DNA from: Oscillospiraceae bacterium
Lineage (GTDB): Bacteria > Bacillota > Clostridia > Oscillospirales > Oscillospiraceae
Reading direction: 5' to 3'
NCBI GenBank assembly: GCA_017561205.1
Contig: JAFZDL010000110.1
Location: 1 to 42,055 of the forward strand
Length of the DNA: 42,055 bases
Shown: one piece after another, positions 7,022 to 13,966 of the stretch
Layout of the letters: every line of letters begins with the position of its first letter
Position numbering within the stretch: position 1 is the first letter of the stretch
Program-made: the position numbers and the translations under genes
The notes under the pieces: model-generated
The model's database searches: none
The model's input: only the letters and a program-made list of their open reading frames with translations
Told to the model about the DNA's origin: nothing

Positions 7022-8080
7022 TCACATTTTTTGCACCAAAAGCAGCCACGCAAGACCATAATAGGCAACCACTGCCACCAAATCGTTTATGGTGGTAATC
7101 AGCGGTCCGGAAGCTACTGCCGGATCGATGTTCAGTTGCTTGAACAGCAGCGGCACAGCCGTACCAAAAATGCTGGAAAGTCCCATCGAGATCACCAAGG
7201 CAATGCCGGTACATACAGACACCGAAAACGCCATCTGCGCCGTTTCTCCCTTTGCCATCAAGTACAAGCCGACCAAGACAAAAGAAACTGCGCCCAGCAG
7301 CAGGCCATTACACAAACCCACCTTGGCCTCTTTGACCACAAGGGAGAATTTTTCTCTGTCCCGCAGTTGAGAATCCATCAGCACGCGGACTGTAACTGCC
7401 AGGGATTGCGTACCTACATTTCCCGCCATTCCTAAAATCAATGACTGAAAACAAATGACTACTGTAAGGCTTGCAACTACCTGCTCAAACAAGCCCACCA
7501 CACCGGATACCAGCAGGCCTAAGCCCAACAGTATCACCAGCCAGGGCAGTCTTTTTCGGATGCTTTGCTTTAGGGGTTCTTGCAGATCTTCCTCAGATGT
7601 CAAACCACCCAGCTTTGCATAATCATCGCCCATAGCTTCGTCTACCAAACGGGTGATATCCTGGGCAAGCAAAACACCTACCAAACGGTTCTCGTTATCC
7701 AGTACCGGGACAGAATCCTCATTGCTTTCTACGAGCCGTTCCATACATGCATCAATCAGCTCATTGGCATACACATAAGGACAGTTCCTTTCGGTGATAT
7801 CTTCCAGCCTGGTACTCTCCCTGGCGATAATCAGGTCCTTCAAATTGATGGTGCCTACAAATCTATTATCCGCATCCACCACGTAGATAACGGAAATATT
7901 GTCGTTATCGGCTGCCTGCTTCACAAGCTCTCGCATCGCCTGCTTCACAGGTGTTCCGGTCGAAACAGCAACAAAATTCTCTGTCATTTTGCTGCCGATC
8001 TCCTGCTCCGGACCACCGACAATTATTTCCCCTATGGGATTGAATACATTCTCTTGTAAAACTTTCTTTTTCCTAACCAT
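7022..8080 (-). CDS. mgtE: Magnesium transporter MgtE, short form without the N-terminal domain
   Basis: MgtE forms a dimeric Mg2+ channel in the membrane that is gated by cytoplasmic CBS domains. This 352-residue version has two CBS motifs (about 32-90 and 95-150), a connecting helix and five membrane helices (about 178-350). The conserved GMAGNVGTQSLAV stretch lies near residue 218. The usual superhelical MgtE_N domain (about 130 residues) is missing, with only 30 basic or polar residues before CBS1. That domain normally helps close the channel at high Mg2+, so gating may differ. It has its own promoter and a leader of about 230 nt. Confidence 0.93.
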   Translation of the reverse strand: MVRKKKVLQENVFNPIGEIIVGGPEQEIGSKMTENFVAVSTGTPVKQAMRELVKQAADNDNISVIYVVDADNRFVGTINLKDLIIARESTRLEDITERNCPYVYANELIDACMERLVESNEDSVPVLDNENRLVGVLLAQDITRLVDEAMGDDYAKLGGLTSEEDLQEPLKQSIRKRLPWLVILLGLGLLVSGVVGLFEQVVASLTVVICFQSLILGMAGNVGTQSLAVTVRVLMDSQLRDREKFSLVVKEAKVGLCNGLLLGAVSFVLVGLYLMAKGETAQMAFSVSVCTGIALVISMGLSSIFGTAVPLLFKQLNIDPAVASGPLITTINDLVAVVAYYGLAWLLLVQKM

Positions 8081-8126
8081 TGTCCCTTTGCCCCCTTACA
8101 TAAATAGTTTTCGGCAAAAACGGGCG

Positions 8127-8206
8127 CAAAAATACCATTGCCCCCTTGCAGCAAATCGCACACCCTTATTTGCCGGTGCAGTAATGCTCATCAAGCGGAC
8201 AATGGT
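8127..8206 (-). promoter_or_regulatory. Structured leader of mgtE with terminator-like 3' end
   Basis: On the minus strand ACCATTGTCC (8197-8206) pairs with GGGCAATGGT (8134-8143), 10 bp with one G-U pair, enclosing a second hairpin GCAAAT/ATTTGC. The closing helix is followed by ATTTTTG. A long stem with a U-run in front of a Mg2+ transporter suggests transcription attenuation. It does not show the sequence boxes I know for the M-box (ykoK), so its class is open. The rest of 8081-8349 holds the promoter and a possible short ORF. Confidence 0.45.
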
Positions 8207-8212
8207 AACAGG

Positions 8213-8275
8213 TCAAAAAATTATAGACAGCCGTACCCTATCCGCATTTCGTTTACAACTACTGTCGCCGTCCAT
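8213..8275 (-). CDS. Possible 20-codon leader ORF upstream of mgtE
   Basis: ATG at 8275 opens MDGDSSCKRNADRVRLSIIF and stops at 8213. A GAGG ribosome site lies 8 nt upstream and the ORF starts about 37 nt after the predicted mgtE transcription start. It ends just ahead of the attenuator-like stem. Translation-coupled leaders exist for other Mg2+ transporters, so a role in sensing is conceivable, but the ORF may be chance. Confidence 0.25.
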   Translation of the reverse strand: MDGDSSCKRNADRVRLSIIF

Positions 8276-8318
8276 AATTTTTACCTCACTTTTGTATTTT
8301 CTGCCTTTTGGCCAATAT

Positions 8319-8347
8319 ATTCTATCACAATTTCTGTAGCTTTGCAA
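8319..8347 (-). promoter_or_regulatory. Promoter of mgtE
   Basis: On the minus strand TTGCAA (8342-8347), a 17-nt spacer and TAGAAT (8319-8324). The -35 box touches the end of the nitroreductase gene's 3' region, giving a leader of about 230 nt. Confidence 0.65.
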
Positions 8348-8349
8348 CT

Positions 8350-8877
8350 TTAGATTTCGGTAACCAGCTCGGAAAGCGTTTTCCGCTTTTTCTCCCGGAG
8401 CTTATCACCTTCTTTGGCATATCCAATGGTGATGACCAGACGCACAGCGCCGTTAAGGCCGCAAATTCCCCGAATCTTTTCATCGTCCAACCAGCCCAAA
8501 ATACAGGTGGACAGACCCTGCGCACAGGCCTCTGCGGTAATATAGGCAGCTGCAATGCCGATATCAATAGAGCGGTAATCGTTGCCCTTGACCTTAGCGC
8601 CCAGGGCGGCAGACTTCACATAGGGCATTTCAGAAATCACCAGCAATACAGGGGCATCAGAGGCAAACTTGTTCATACCCATTCCCTGTGTTGCCTTGGC
8701 AACCTGCTTGGCAGCTTCACCGGAGCACACTGTAAAGTGGTAGGGTTGGCCGTTACAGGCAGAGGGCGCAATCCGGGCAGTTTCCAAAATGGCTTTGATT
8801 TTTTCCTCTTCCACCGGACGGGTAGAATCATATGCGCGGCAAGACTGCCGGTTCTGTGCAATTTCGTAAAAGTTCAT
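8350..8877 (-). CDS. Nitroreductase family flavoprotein
   Basis: This FMN-dependent NAD(P)H oxidoreductase fold typically reduces nitro groups, quinones or flavins as a dimer. The 175-residue protein has the three FMN-contact stretches: RQSCRAYD near the start, APSACNGQPYHF near residue 37, and the C-terminal REKKRK. The conserved IGIAAAYITAEACAQGLSTC helix lies between. A GGAGG ribosome site precedes the ATG, and a good promoter lies 30-57 bp upstream. The physiological substrate is unknown. Confidence 0.9.
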   Translation of the reverse strand: MNFYEIAQNRQSCRAYDSTRPVEEEKIKAILETARIAPSACNGQPYHFTVCSGEAAKQVAKATQGMGMNKFASDAPVLLVISEMPYVKSAALGAKVKGNDYRSIDIGIAAAYITAEACAQGLSTCILGWLDDEKIRGICGLNGAVRLVITIGYAKEGDKLREKKRKTLSELVTEI

Positions 8878-8905
8878 TAATAATCCTCCAGTATTTTATG
8901 CCACC

Positions 8906-8934
8906 AATATACCATCTTTTCCTATGCTTTGCAA
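8906..8934 (-). promoter_or_regulatory. Promoter of the nitroreductase gene
   Basis: On the minus strand TTGCAA (8929-8934), a 17-nt spacer and TATATT (8906-8911). Confidence 0.7.
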
Positions 8935-8946
8935 CGGAAAATTTAT

Positions 8947-8968
8947 GGCGGGTGCAGATGCACCCGCC
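8947..8968 (-). terminator. Terminator after the SDR gene
   Basis: A perfect 10-bp GC-rich stem (GGCGGGTGCA/TGCACCCGCC) with a 2-nt spacer, followed on the minus strand by ATAAATTTT. It separates the SDR operon from the nitroreductase promoter. Confidence 0.7.
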
Positions 8969-8978
8969 ACAATTTTAT

Positions 8979-9779
8979 TTAGGGACGAAGGCCCAGGCCG
9001 CCCTCTAAGGTGAGGGTCTCGCCGGTCATATACTTAAGCTCCGGGGAAGTCAGCGCCACGCAGGCTCTGCCGATCTCCAACTCCACATCGCCGAAGTGAC
9101 CCATGGGTGGCATATGCACATTGGCCTTGAAGGCTTCCGGGTAGGCATTGGCCCAATTCTCCAGCTGGGCTGTCCAGGCCAGAGGGCAGATCACATTCAC
9201 ATTGATGCCATCCTTACCCCATTCTGTGGCAGCTACCCGGGACATACCCCGGATGCCCTCTTTGGCGGCAGCATAGGCGCTTTGTCCGAAATTACCGGAC
9301 AGGCCCGCGCCAGATGCAAAGTTGATCACACTGCCCTTGGTTTTCGCCAAGTAGGGATAGCAGGCTTTCATATAGTAGAAGGTTGCGTAAAGGCCGGAAT
9401 ACAGCGCCAGGTCGAACTGCTCGGTGGTATGGTCTGCCAGGGTCACGCCGGAGGCCGAGGCCTGGGCGTTGTTGATAAGAACGTGGATATTTCCAAAGGT
9501 TTCTACCGCTTTGCGGACAACCTCCTGCACCACTTTTTCATTGTCAGCGCCGGCGCTCACATCCGCCTGCACAGGCAGTACCTTTACGCCGTAGAGCTGT
9601 TCCAATTCTTCCTTGGCATCCAAGAGCTTTTGTAAATTGCGGCCGGTGATGACCAGGTTTGCCCCTTCCTTGGCAAAAGCGGTGGCAATGCCGTAGCCGA
9701 TAGAACCGCAGCGGCCATCCTTTAAGGTAGCCTTACCGCCGCCGGTAATGATAACGGTCTTTCCATTCAAATAACCCAT
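8979..9779 (-). CDS. Short-chain dehydrogenase/reductase (SDR)
   Basis: This is a cytoplasmic NAD(P)-dependent oxidoreductase of 266 residues. The Rossmann start VIITGGG is followed by an insert (KATLKDGRCG) before SIGYGIA, so the glycine motif is longer than in classical SDRs. VLINNAQ replaces NNAG. The catalytic residues are Ser in VINFASGAG and YxxxK in YAAAKEG. The C-terminus carries the usual GETLTLEGG loop. It is the third gene of the operon with the zinc-ribbon and ferredoxin genes, 13 bp after the latter. The substrate cannot be read from sequence; sugar, ketoacyl or steroid reduction are all possible. Confidence 0.88.
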   Translation of the reverse strand: MGYLNGKTVIITGGGKATLKDGRCGSIGYGIATAFAKEGANLVITGRNLQKLLDAKEELEQLYGVKVLPVQADVSAGADNEKVVQEVVRKAVETFGNIHVLINNAQASASGVTLADHTTEQFDLALYSGLYATFYYMKACYPYLAKTKGSVINFASGAGLSGNFGQSAYAAAKEGIRGMSRVAATEWGKDGINVNVICPLAWTAQLENWANAYPEAFKANVHMPPMGHFGDVELEIGRACVALTSPELKYMTGETLTLEGGLGLRP

Positions 9780-9792
9780 AAAAACATCTCCT

Positions 9793-10413
9793 TTATTTTA
9801 TGATTTGCCCGTCGGGGCTGATGGTTACGATCTGCAAGGGAATATCTTTGCCGCATTGGGCAATGGCCGTCTCGGCTGCATAGGAAAGGCCGCCGCAGCA
9901 AGGCACTGTCATACGCGTCAAGGTAACTGATCGGATATTGTTATTTTGCAAAATTGCAGTGAGCTTATCGCTATAGTTTACCCCGTCCAACTTAGGGCAT
10001 CCCGCCAAAGTAACGCGGCCGTTGATAAAATCCCGGTGGAAATTACCATAAGCAAAGGCGGTACAGTCAGCGGCGATCAGCAGGTCGGCATCAGCAAAGT
10101 AAGGGGCGCTCACCGGGGTCAGCTTGATCTGCACGGGAAAGTTTTGCAGGCAATTCGGCGCATCCGCGGCAGCTTTCACTGCCTTGATCTTTTGCACTGC
10201 GGCTTCGTTATAGGCCGGGGCTTCTCTTACTTCAAAAGTAATGGCTTTCACCGGACAAGCCGGCAAGCAATCGCCCAGTCCGTCGCAGTAGTCCTCCCGG
10301 AGAAGTTTCGCTTTACCGTTCACCATACCGATAGCTCCCTCGTGGCAGGCAGAGGCGCAAAGGCCGCAGCCGTTACAGAGAGATTCGTCGATCTTGATGA
10401 TTCTTCTTTTCAC
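9793..10413 (-). CDS. 4Fe-4S ferredoxin-domain protein with Cys-containing C-terminal domain
   Basis: The 206-residue protein starts with a bacterial ferredoxin domain. The first motif is complete, CNGCGLCASACHEGAI. The second is the CDGLGDCLPACPVKAI variant, with the spacing of a known Clostridia/archaeal family. The remaining 130 residues have two further Cys sites, GCPKLDGVNY and VPCCGG, which could bind another metal. The start is GTG at 10413, two bp from the previous stop TGA, with AAGGAGG upstream. The adjoining ATG is out of frame. It probably carries electrons for the operon, perhaps to the SDR. The exact partner is unknown. Confidence 0.85.
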   Translation of the reverse strand: MKRRIIKIDESLCNGCGLCASACHEGAIGMVNGKAKLLREDYCDGLGDCLPACPVKAITFEVREAPAYNEAAVQKIKAVKAAADAPNCLQNFPVQIKLTPVSAPYFADADLLIAADCTAFAYGNFHRDFINGRVTLAGCPKLDGVNYSDKLTAILQNNNIRSVTLTRMTVPCCGGLSYAAETAIAQCGKDIPLQIVTISPDGQIIK

Positions 10414-10414
10414 A

Positions 10415-10663
10415 TCAGCCCGCCTCCTTCTGCCGCTTGGCAATGGCCATCATTGCCTCATACATTTCTTCACCTACGCACTGCTTGGCATATTTGCACC
10501 ACTGGACACAGCTTAACGCATCATTATAGGCAACAAAGCCACATTTATCGCAGGCCACCTCTGTATCCACAGAGAACAGTTCAATGATATTGCCGCACTT
10601 GGGACACACCTTCTCATTGATGGTGATATCCTTGGATTTACTTTGACAACCGGTGTAGGTCAT
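10415..10663 (-). CDS. Small zinc-ribbon/rubredoxin-like Cys-rich protein
   Basis: The 82-residue protein begins MTYTGCQSKSKDITINEKVCPKCGN. Two CxxC knuckles (CPKCG and CDKCG) suggest a zinc or iron ribbon, followed by a third Cys cluster, SCVQWCKYAKQCVG. The frame is open further upstream into the palindromic repeat, but the ATG at 10663 with AAAGGAGAGATCACT before it is clearly the start. It leads the ferredoxin and SDR operon and lies opposite a Crp/Fnr regulator. I know it only as a conserved hypothetical protein; redox or metal sensing is plausible. Confidence 0.75.
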   Translation of the reverse strand: MTYTGCQSKSKDITINEKVCPKCGNIIELFSVDTEVACDKCGFVAYNDALSCVQWCKYAKQCVGEEMYEAMMAIAKRQKEAG

Positions 10664-10698
10664 AGTGATCTCTCCTTTCACACCCTCTAATTCTGGAG

Positions 10699-10739
10699 AT
10701 TGCCACGTCCCCCTCGACTTCGCTCGGGGTCCTCGCAAT
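10699..10739. repeat. REP-like palindrome (half-copy) in the operon leader
   Basis: ATTGC(CACGT...)GCAAT encloses a second stem CCCC...GGGG and the signature ACTTCGCTC...CTCGCAATGACG. It shares its ends with the right half of the element at 33896-34005. It lies in the untranslated leader of the zinc-ribbon operon, between the promoter and the ATG at 10663. Confidence 0.7.
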
Positions 10740-10758
10740 GACGCGGTGAACGAGGGTC

Positions 10759-10798
10759 TTGCTTTCTTGAATATAGTATAGTATAATAATGCCAACAA
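10759..10798. promoter_or_regulatory. Face-to-face overlapping promoters for the Crp gene and the zinc-ribbon operon
   Basis: Plus strand: TTGCTT (10759-10764), 17 nt, TATAAT (10782-10787). Minus strand: TTGTTG (10793-10798), 17 nt, TATATT (10770-10775). The two cover the same 40 bp, so RNA polymerase cannot occupy both. The tandem TATA-rich steps in between leave little room for separate control, and one regulator could switch both. Confidence 0.65.
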
Positions 10799-10830
10799 GT
10801 ATGTTTGATTTCCAACAAAGGGGTGGTTTT

Positions 10831-11502
10831 TTGGAAAAATATTTATTCATTCTCAAAGGCTGTCCGTTCTTTAGCGGTATGACCGAGCAGGAGATTCTGA
10901 CAATTCTCCACTGTATGGATGCCCAGGTAAAGAAAATGGATCGAAATGCATATATTTTCCGGGCCGGAGAAAGCACAGAGACCATGGGCCTTGTTCTGAG
11001 CGGCTCTGTGTTGGTGATCCAGGAGGATCTGTGGGGGCATCGGAATATTTTGGCCAAGGTGCTTCCCGGCGATTTCTTTGGTGAATCTTATGCCGCCACA
11101 CCGGGTAGCGTGCTGAATGTGAGTGTGGTTGCCAACGAGGATACAGAAGTTCTTATGCTGAATGTGAATCATCTGCTGACCACTTGCCAAAACGCCTGCA
11201 CCCATCACAATCACTTGATTCGGAATTTGGTGTCGGTATTGGCGGGAAAAGTGCTGCAATGGGACAGCAAAATCACCCACATCAGCAAGCGCAGCACCCG
11301 GGAAAAGCTTCTTTCCTATCTGTCTTCTGAATCTATTCGCCAAGGCAAGTTGGCCTTCGACATTCCTTACGATCGACAGCAGCTGGCTGATTATCTGTCT
11401 GTAGAGCGCTCTGCTATGTCTGCTGAGCTTTCCAAGCTTAAAAAGGAAGGCATTTTGGACACGCAAAAGAACCATTTTGTGCTGCGGGGTATTCCGGAAT
11501 GA
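10831..11502 (+). CDS. Crp/Fnr-family transcriptional regulator
   Basis: The 223-residue protein has a cyclic-nucleotide-type beta-barrel (about 10-115; AGESTETMGLVLSGSVLV, PGDFFGESYA), a dimer helix and a C-terminal winged helix-turn-helix (LADYLSVERSAMSAELSKLKKEGIL). No N-terminal Cys set for an FNR-type cluster is present. The start is uncertain. ATG at 10789 would lie upstream of the predicted transcript start. TTG at 10831 has AAAGGGGTGG just before it and gives the usual family length, so I chose TTG. It is divergent from the zinc-ribbon, ferredoxin and SDR genes, its likely targets. Confidence 0.88.
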   Translation: MEKYLFILKGCPFFSGMTEQEILTILHCMDAQVKKMDRNAYIFRAGESTETMGLVLSGSVLVIQEDLWGHRNILAKVLPGDFFGESYAATPGSVLNVSVVANEDTEVLMLNVNHLLTTCQNACTHHNHLIRNLVSVLAGKVLQWDSKITHISKRSTREKLLSYLSSESIRQGKLAFDIPYDRQQLADYLSVERSAMSAELSKLKKEGILDTQKNHFVLRGIPE

Positions 11503-11521
11503 TTCGTAATGATTTAAACGC

Positions 11522-11550
11522 TTGAAGAATGTCATTTTTCGTGGTACACT
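11522..11550 (+). promoter_or_regulatory. Promoter of the ThrE-type exporter genes
   Basis: TTGAAG (11522-11527), a 17-nt spacer and TACACT (11545-11550), followed by AAGGAG about 12 nt before the ATG at 11584. Confidence 0.55.
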
Positions 11551-11583
11551 TAACTCACTTATTATAAGGAGCGTGAACTTTTC

Positions 11584-12375
11584 ATGTCTACTGAAGAATT
11601 GGTGCAACTCAGCACCAACTCCCCGGATGCGGTTTTGGCCTGTATTTTGGATATGGGAGAATTGCTGCTTACAAACGGCGGTGAGGTCTTTCGGGTGGAG
11701 GATACCCTCAGTCGGCTCTGCGCAGCTTACGGTTTTCAAAAAATCAATGTATTCAGCATCACCTCCAGCATTGTACTGACGGTAGAATGCCCAGATGGAA
11801 AAATTCTGACCCAGACCCGTCGCATTGTCACTCGGGGTACAAATCTGCAATGTGTGACGCAGGTCAATGCCCTGTCTCGGCAGCTTTGCATGAGTCCTGT
11901 TCCTGTTGCCGAATTTCAGAAAAAGCTGGAGGAAATCCGCAAGGAAAAGACCTATTCCAAGCCCGTAATGGCTATGGGTTATGCGCTGATTTCCTGCGTA
12001 TTTGCGGTATTTTTTGGTGGCAGCTGGCTGGACGGCCTTGCCGCCGCCATTTCCGGTCTTGTGGTATTCTTTGCTCAGCAAATGATCGGTCGGCTACGGA
12101 TGAACAATCTGCTGGAAAACCTTTTGGTCAGTGCATTTACCGCCCTGGCGGTGGTTCTTTTGGTACGGTTGGGCATCGGCCACTCCCCTGCCAAGATTAC
12201 CATCGGTAATATTATGCTACTGATTCCGGGCATCGCTTTTACCACTTCCCTGCGGGATATGATCAACGGGGATACCATTTCCGGCCTCATCGGCATCAGT
12301 GAAGCTGCTATCAAAGCCATTGCTATTGCCATCGGCTTTGCACTGGTACTGGCACAGATGGGAGGTGCCCTGTGA
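11584..12375 (+). CDS. Threonine/serine exporter, ThrE N-terminal domain protein (DUF1212, YjjP type)
   Basis: The 263-residue protein has a soluble N-terminal half (LDMGELLLTNGGEVFRVEDTLSRL, ITSSIVLTVECPDGK) and about five membrane helices after residue 120, including LLIPGIAFTTSLRDMINGD. This is the ThrE/YjjP fold for export of threonine, serine or small organic acids. In this split form it needs the next gene. Its stop overlaps the next start. The ribosome site lies rather far from the ATG (about 12 nt). Confidence 0.88.
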   Translation: MSTEELVQLSTNSPDAVLACILDMGELLLTNGGEVFRVEDTLSRLCAAYGFQKINVFSITSSIVLTVECPDGKILTQTRRIVTRGTNLQCVTQVNALSRQLCMSPVPVAEFQKKLEEIRKEKTYSKPVMAMGYALISCVFAVFFGGSWLDGLAAAISGLVVFFAQQMIGRLRMNNLLENLLVSAFTALAVVLLVRLGIGHSPAKITIGNIMLLIPGIAFTTSLRDMINGDTISGLIGISEAAIKAIAIAIGFALVLAQMGGAL

Positions 12376-12827
12376 TGGAATATGTGATTCAGACTTTGAT
12401 GGGCGCTCTCGGCTCGGTGGGTTTTGCAATTGTTTTCAACACCAAGGGTAAGCGCTTGGGTTTCTTCTTTTTAGGTGGTGCATTGGCCTGGGCTGTATAT
12501 CTGCTATGTGTCCATAATGGCGCAAATATGTTTGTGGGGCTTATGTTCGCCACCATGACCGCCGGTCTGTCCAGCGAAATTTTGGCAAGAGTGATTCATG
12601 CACCGGTGTTGATCTCCCTGGTGCCGATTCTGGTGCCGCTGATTCCCGGTAGCGATCTGTACTACTGTATGGATGCGCTGGTTCGCAGCGATAAGGAGAC
12701 TTTTCTGGTTCGGGGCACTTCAGCTATCACCGCTGCCGGTGCCATTGGATTGGGCATTATCTGCACCACTGCCCTGTCCCACATCGTCTTTAGTGTCGTA
12801 AGGCATATACACAGAACCGCAAAATAA
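12375..12827 (+). CDS. Threonine/serine exporter, ThrE C-terminal domain protein (DUF3815, YjjB type)
   Basis: This 150-residue integral membrane protein of about five helices begins MEYVIQTLMGALGSVGFAIVFN. It shows the family's VPILVPLIPGSDLYYCMDALV motif. It is the partner half of the split ThrE exporter. The ATG at 12375 shares its A with the upstream TGA, and GGAGGT lies 8 nt before it. A GTG three bases earlier is possible but less likely. The transport substrate is inferred from the family only. Confidence 0.88.
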   Translation: MEYVIQTLMGALGSVGFAIVFNTKGKRLGFFFLGGALAWAVYLLCVHNGANMFVGLMFATMTAGLSSEILARVIHAPVLISLVPILVPLIPGSDLYYCMDALVRSDKETFLVRGTSAITAAGAIGLGIICTTALSHIVFSVVRHIHRTAK

Positions 12828-12902
12828 TAATCAAGTTTTGCTAAAATATATCGTATGATTTTCCAGAAACACACCTCTGTGCATGTTATACTCAGTTTAA
12901 AA

Positions 12903-12919
12903 ACCCTGTTTTACAGGGT
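12903..12919. terminator. Short hairpin after the ThrE genes
   Basis: ACCCTGT/ACAGGGT, a 7-bp stem with TTT loop. On the minus strand it is followed by five T residues; on the plus strand only by AAAA. Weak as a terminator for the ThrE genes. The rest of 12828-12971 is AT-rich with no supported feature. Confidence 0.4.
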
Positions 12920-12971
12920 AAAATGTAAACATTCAGAAGTTAGGCAAAATAGCAAACAAAGCTATTATTAA

Positions 12972-13127
12972 GCAAACCGAAATGGGTTTTGCTGTCAGCC
13001 GCCTGAACCCGATCCCATCATCGCAAGAGTTTACCGGATCAAGCAGATGTCTCACTGGACCGATGGCAACTGGGGCTATTGGGAAGCACTTCCCAAGATT
13101 CCGCTGCTTGACAAATTATCCCCTTAG
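12972..13127 (+). pseudogene. Orphan 51-codon frame, likely C-terminal gene remnant
   Basis: The frame from 12972 to the TAG at 13125 reads as convincing protein in its second half (ARVYRIKQMSHWTDGNWGY, then WEALPKIPLLDKLSP). It has no start codon before an ATG at 13047, and that ATG has no ribosome site. The Trp- and Tyr-rich composition is not random-looking. I do not recognise the parent gene. The downstream promoter's -35 box sits within its last codons, suggesting the DUF554 gene was joined to a leftover gene end. Confidence 0.4.
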
Positions 13128-13137
13128 GGATTAAAAT
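13108..13137 (+). promoter_or_regulatory. Promoter of the DUF554 gene
   Basis: Consensus TTGACA (13108-13113), an 18-nt spacer and TAAAAT (13132-13137), 23 bp before the ATG, with AGAGGGA as ribosome site. Confidence 0.75.
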
Positions 13138-13159
13138 ACCCTCAGAAAAGAGGGATCGT

Positions 13160-13879
13160 ATGATTGGATTGGGAACTATTATCAACTGCACCGCAATCCT
13201 TGCAGGCGGACTACTGGGATTGCTTTTCGGAAAATTTTTGAATAAACGCCTCCAGGACGGGCTGACAAAAGCATGCGGCATCAGCGTTCTATTCATTGGT
13301 ATTGCCGGTGCAATGGAAAAAATGCTTTCTGCGGAAGATACGGCCCTCACCGGCAGCGGCACAATGCTCTTGGTTGGCTGCTTAGCTTTGGGCGCTCTGG
13401 TGGGTGAACTTATGAACATTGAGGCAGCTTTCGGACGGTTTGGCGACTGGCTGAAGCAAAAGACCGGTAATGCCAAAGACGGTGGCTTTGTAGACGCCTT
13501 TGTCACTGCTTCGTTTACAGTATGTATCGGCGCAATGGCTATCGTAGGCGCTATTGAAGACGGCATTTTTGGTAACTGGTCGATCCTCGGTGCCAAGGCA
13601 ATCTTGGACTTGATTATCATTATGGTTATGGCTTGCGCTATGGGCAGGGGCTGCATCTTTTCTGCCATTCCTGTGGGTATTTTACAGGGCGGTGTAACAC
13701 TCCTTGCCAGGCTTCTGCAACCGCTGATGACAGAAACTGCCCTTTGGAATCTATCTATGGTAGGCTCTGTGCTGATCTTCTGTGTGGGTATCAATTTGGT
13801 ATGGGGCAAGACCGTCCGGGTTGCCAATTTGCTCCCTGCTGTGATCTTCGCCATCGCCGCCGCTTTTCTCCCCCTATAA
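13160..13879 (+). CDS. DUF554 family membrane protein (YqgA/YdfK type)
   Basis: This 239-residue protein has about seven hydrophobic helices. Family hallmarks are the start MIGLGTIINCTAILAGGLLG, then FVTASFTVCIGAMAIVGAIEDG and IPVGILQGGVT. The family is widespread in Firmicutes and enterobacteria; its function is unproven, and a transporter role is usually assumed. It has its own promoter and a strong terminator, so it is monocistronic. Confidence 0.9.
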   Translation: MIGLGTIINCTAILAGGLLGLLFGKFLNKRLQDGLTKACGISVLFIGIAGAMEKMLSAEDTALTGSGTMLLVGCLALGALVGELMNIEAAFGRFGDWLKQKTGNAKDGGFVDAFVTASFTVCIGAMAIVGAIEDGIFGNWSILGAKAILDLIIIMVMACAMGRGCIFSAIPVGILQGGVTLLARLLQPLMTETALWNLSMVGSVLIFCVGINLVWGKTVRVANLLPAVIFAIAAAFLPL

Positions 13880-13883
13880 GCTT

Positions 13884-13915
13884 AAAAACGCTATCCGTTG
13901 AGATAGCGTTTTTTT
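13884..13915 (+). terminator. Terminator after the DUF554 gene
   Basis: AAAAACGCTATC pairs with GATAGCGTTTTT around CGTTGA (12 bp), followed by a T-run. Confidence 0.9.
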
Positions 13916-13966
13916 ACGCACCAAACACCATATTTGCAAATATAATGGCAAATAAGGAGGTGCATT

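Noticed and set aside
8081-8330. M-box (ykoK) Mg2+ riboswitch before mgtE
   Set aside because: The conserved sequence boxes I know for that class were not found, so only an unclassified leader is claimed.
8979-9779. SDR as a hydroxysteroid dehydrogenase
   Set aside because: Only generic SDR motifs are visible; the glycine loop is atypical and no steroid-specific residues could be named.
10843-12081. 412-codon minus-strand frame opposite the Crp and ThrE genes
   Set aside because: It lies opposite two motif-rich genes and has His/Gln-rich composition typical of an antisense shadow.
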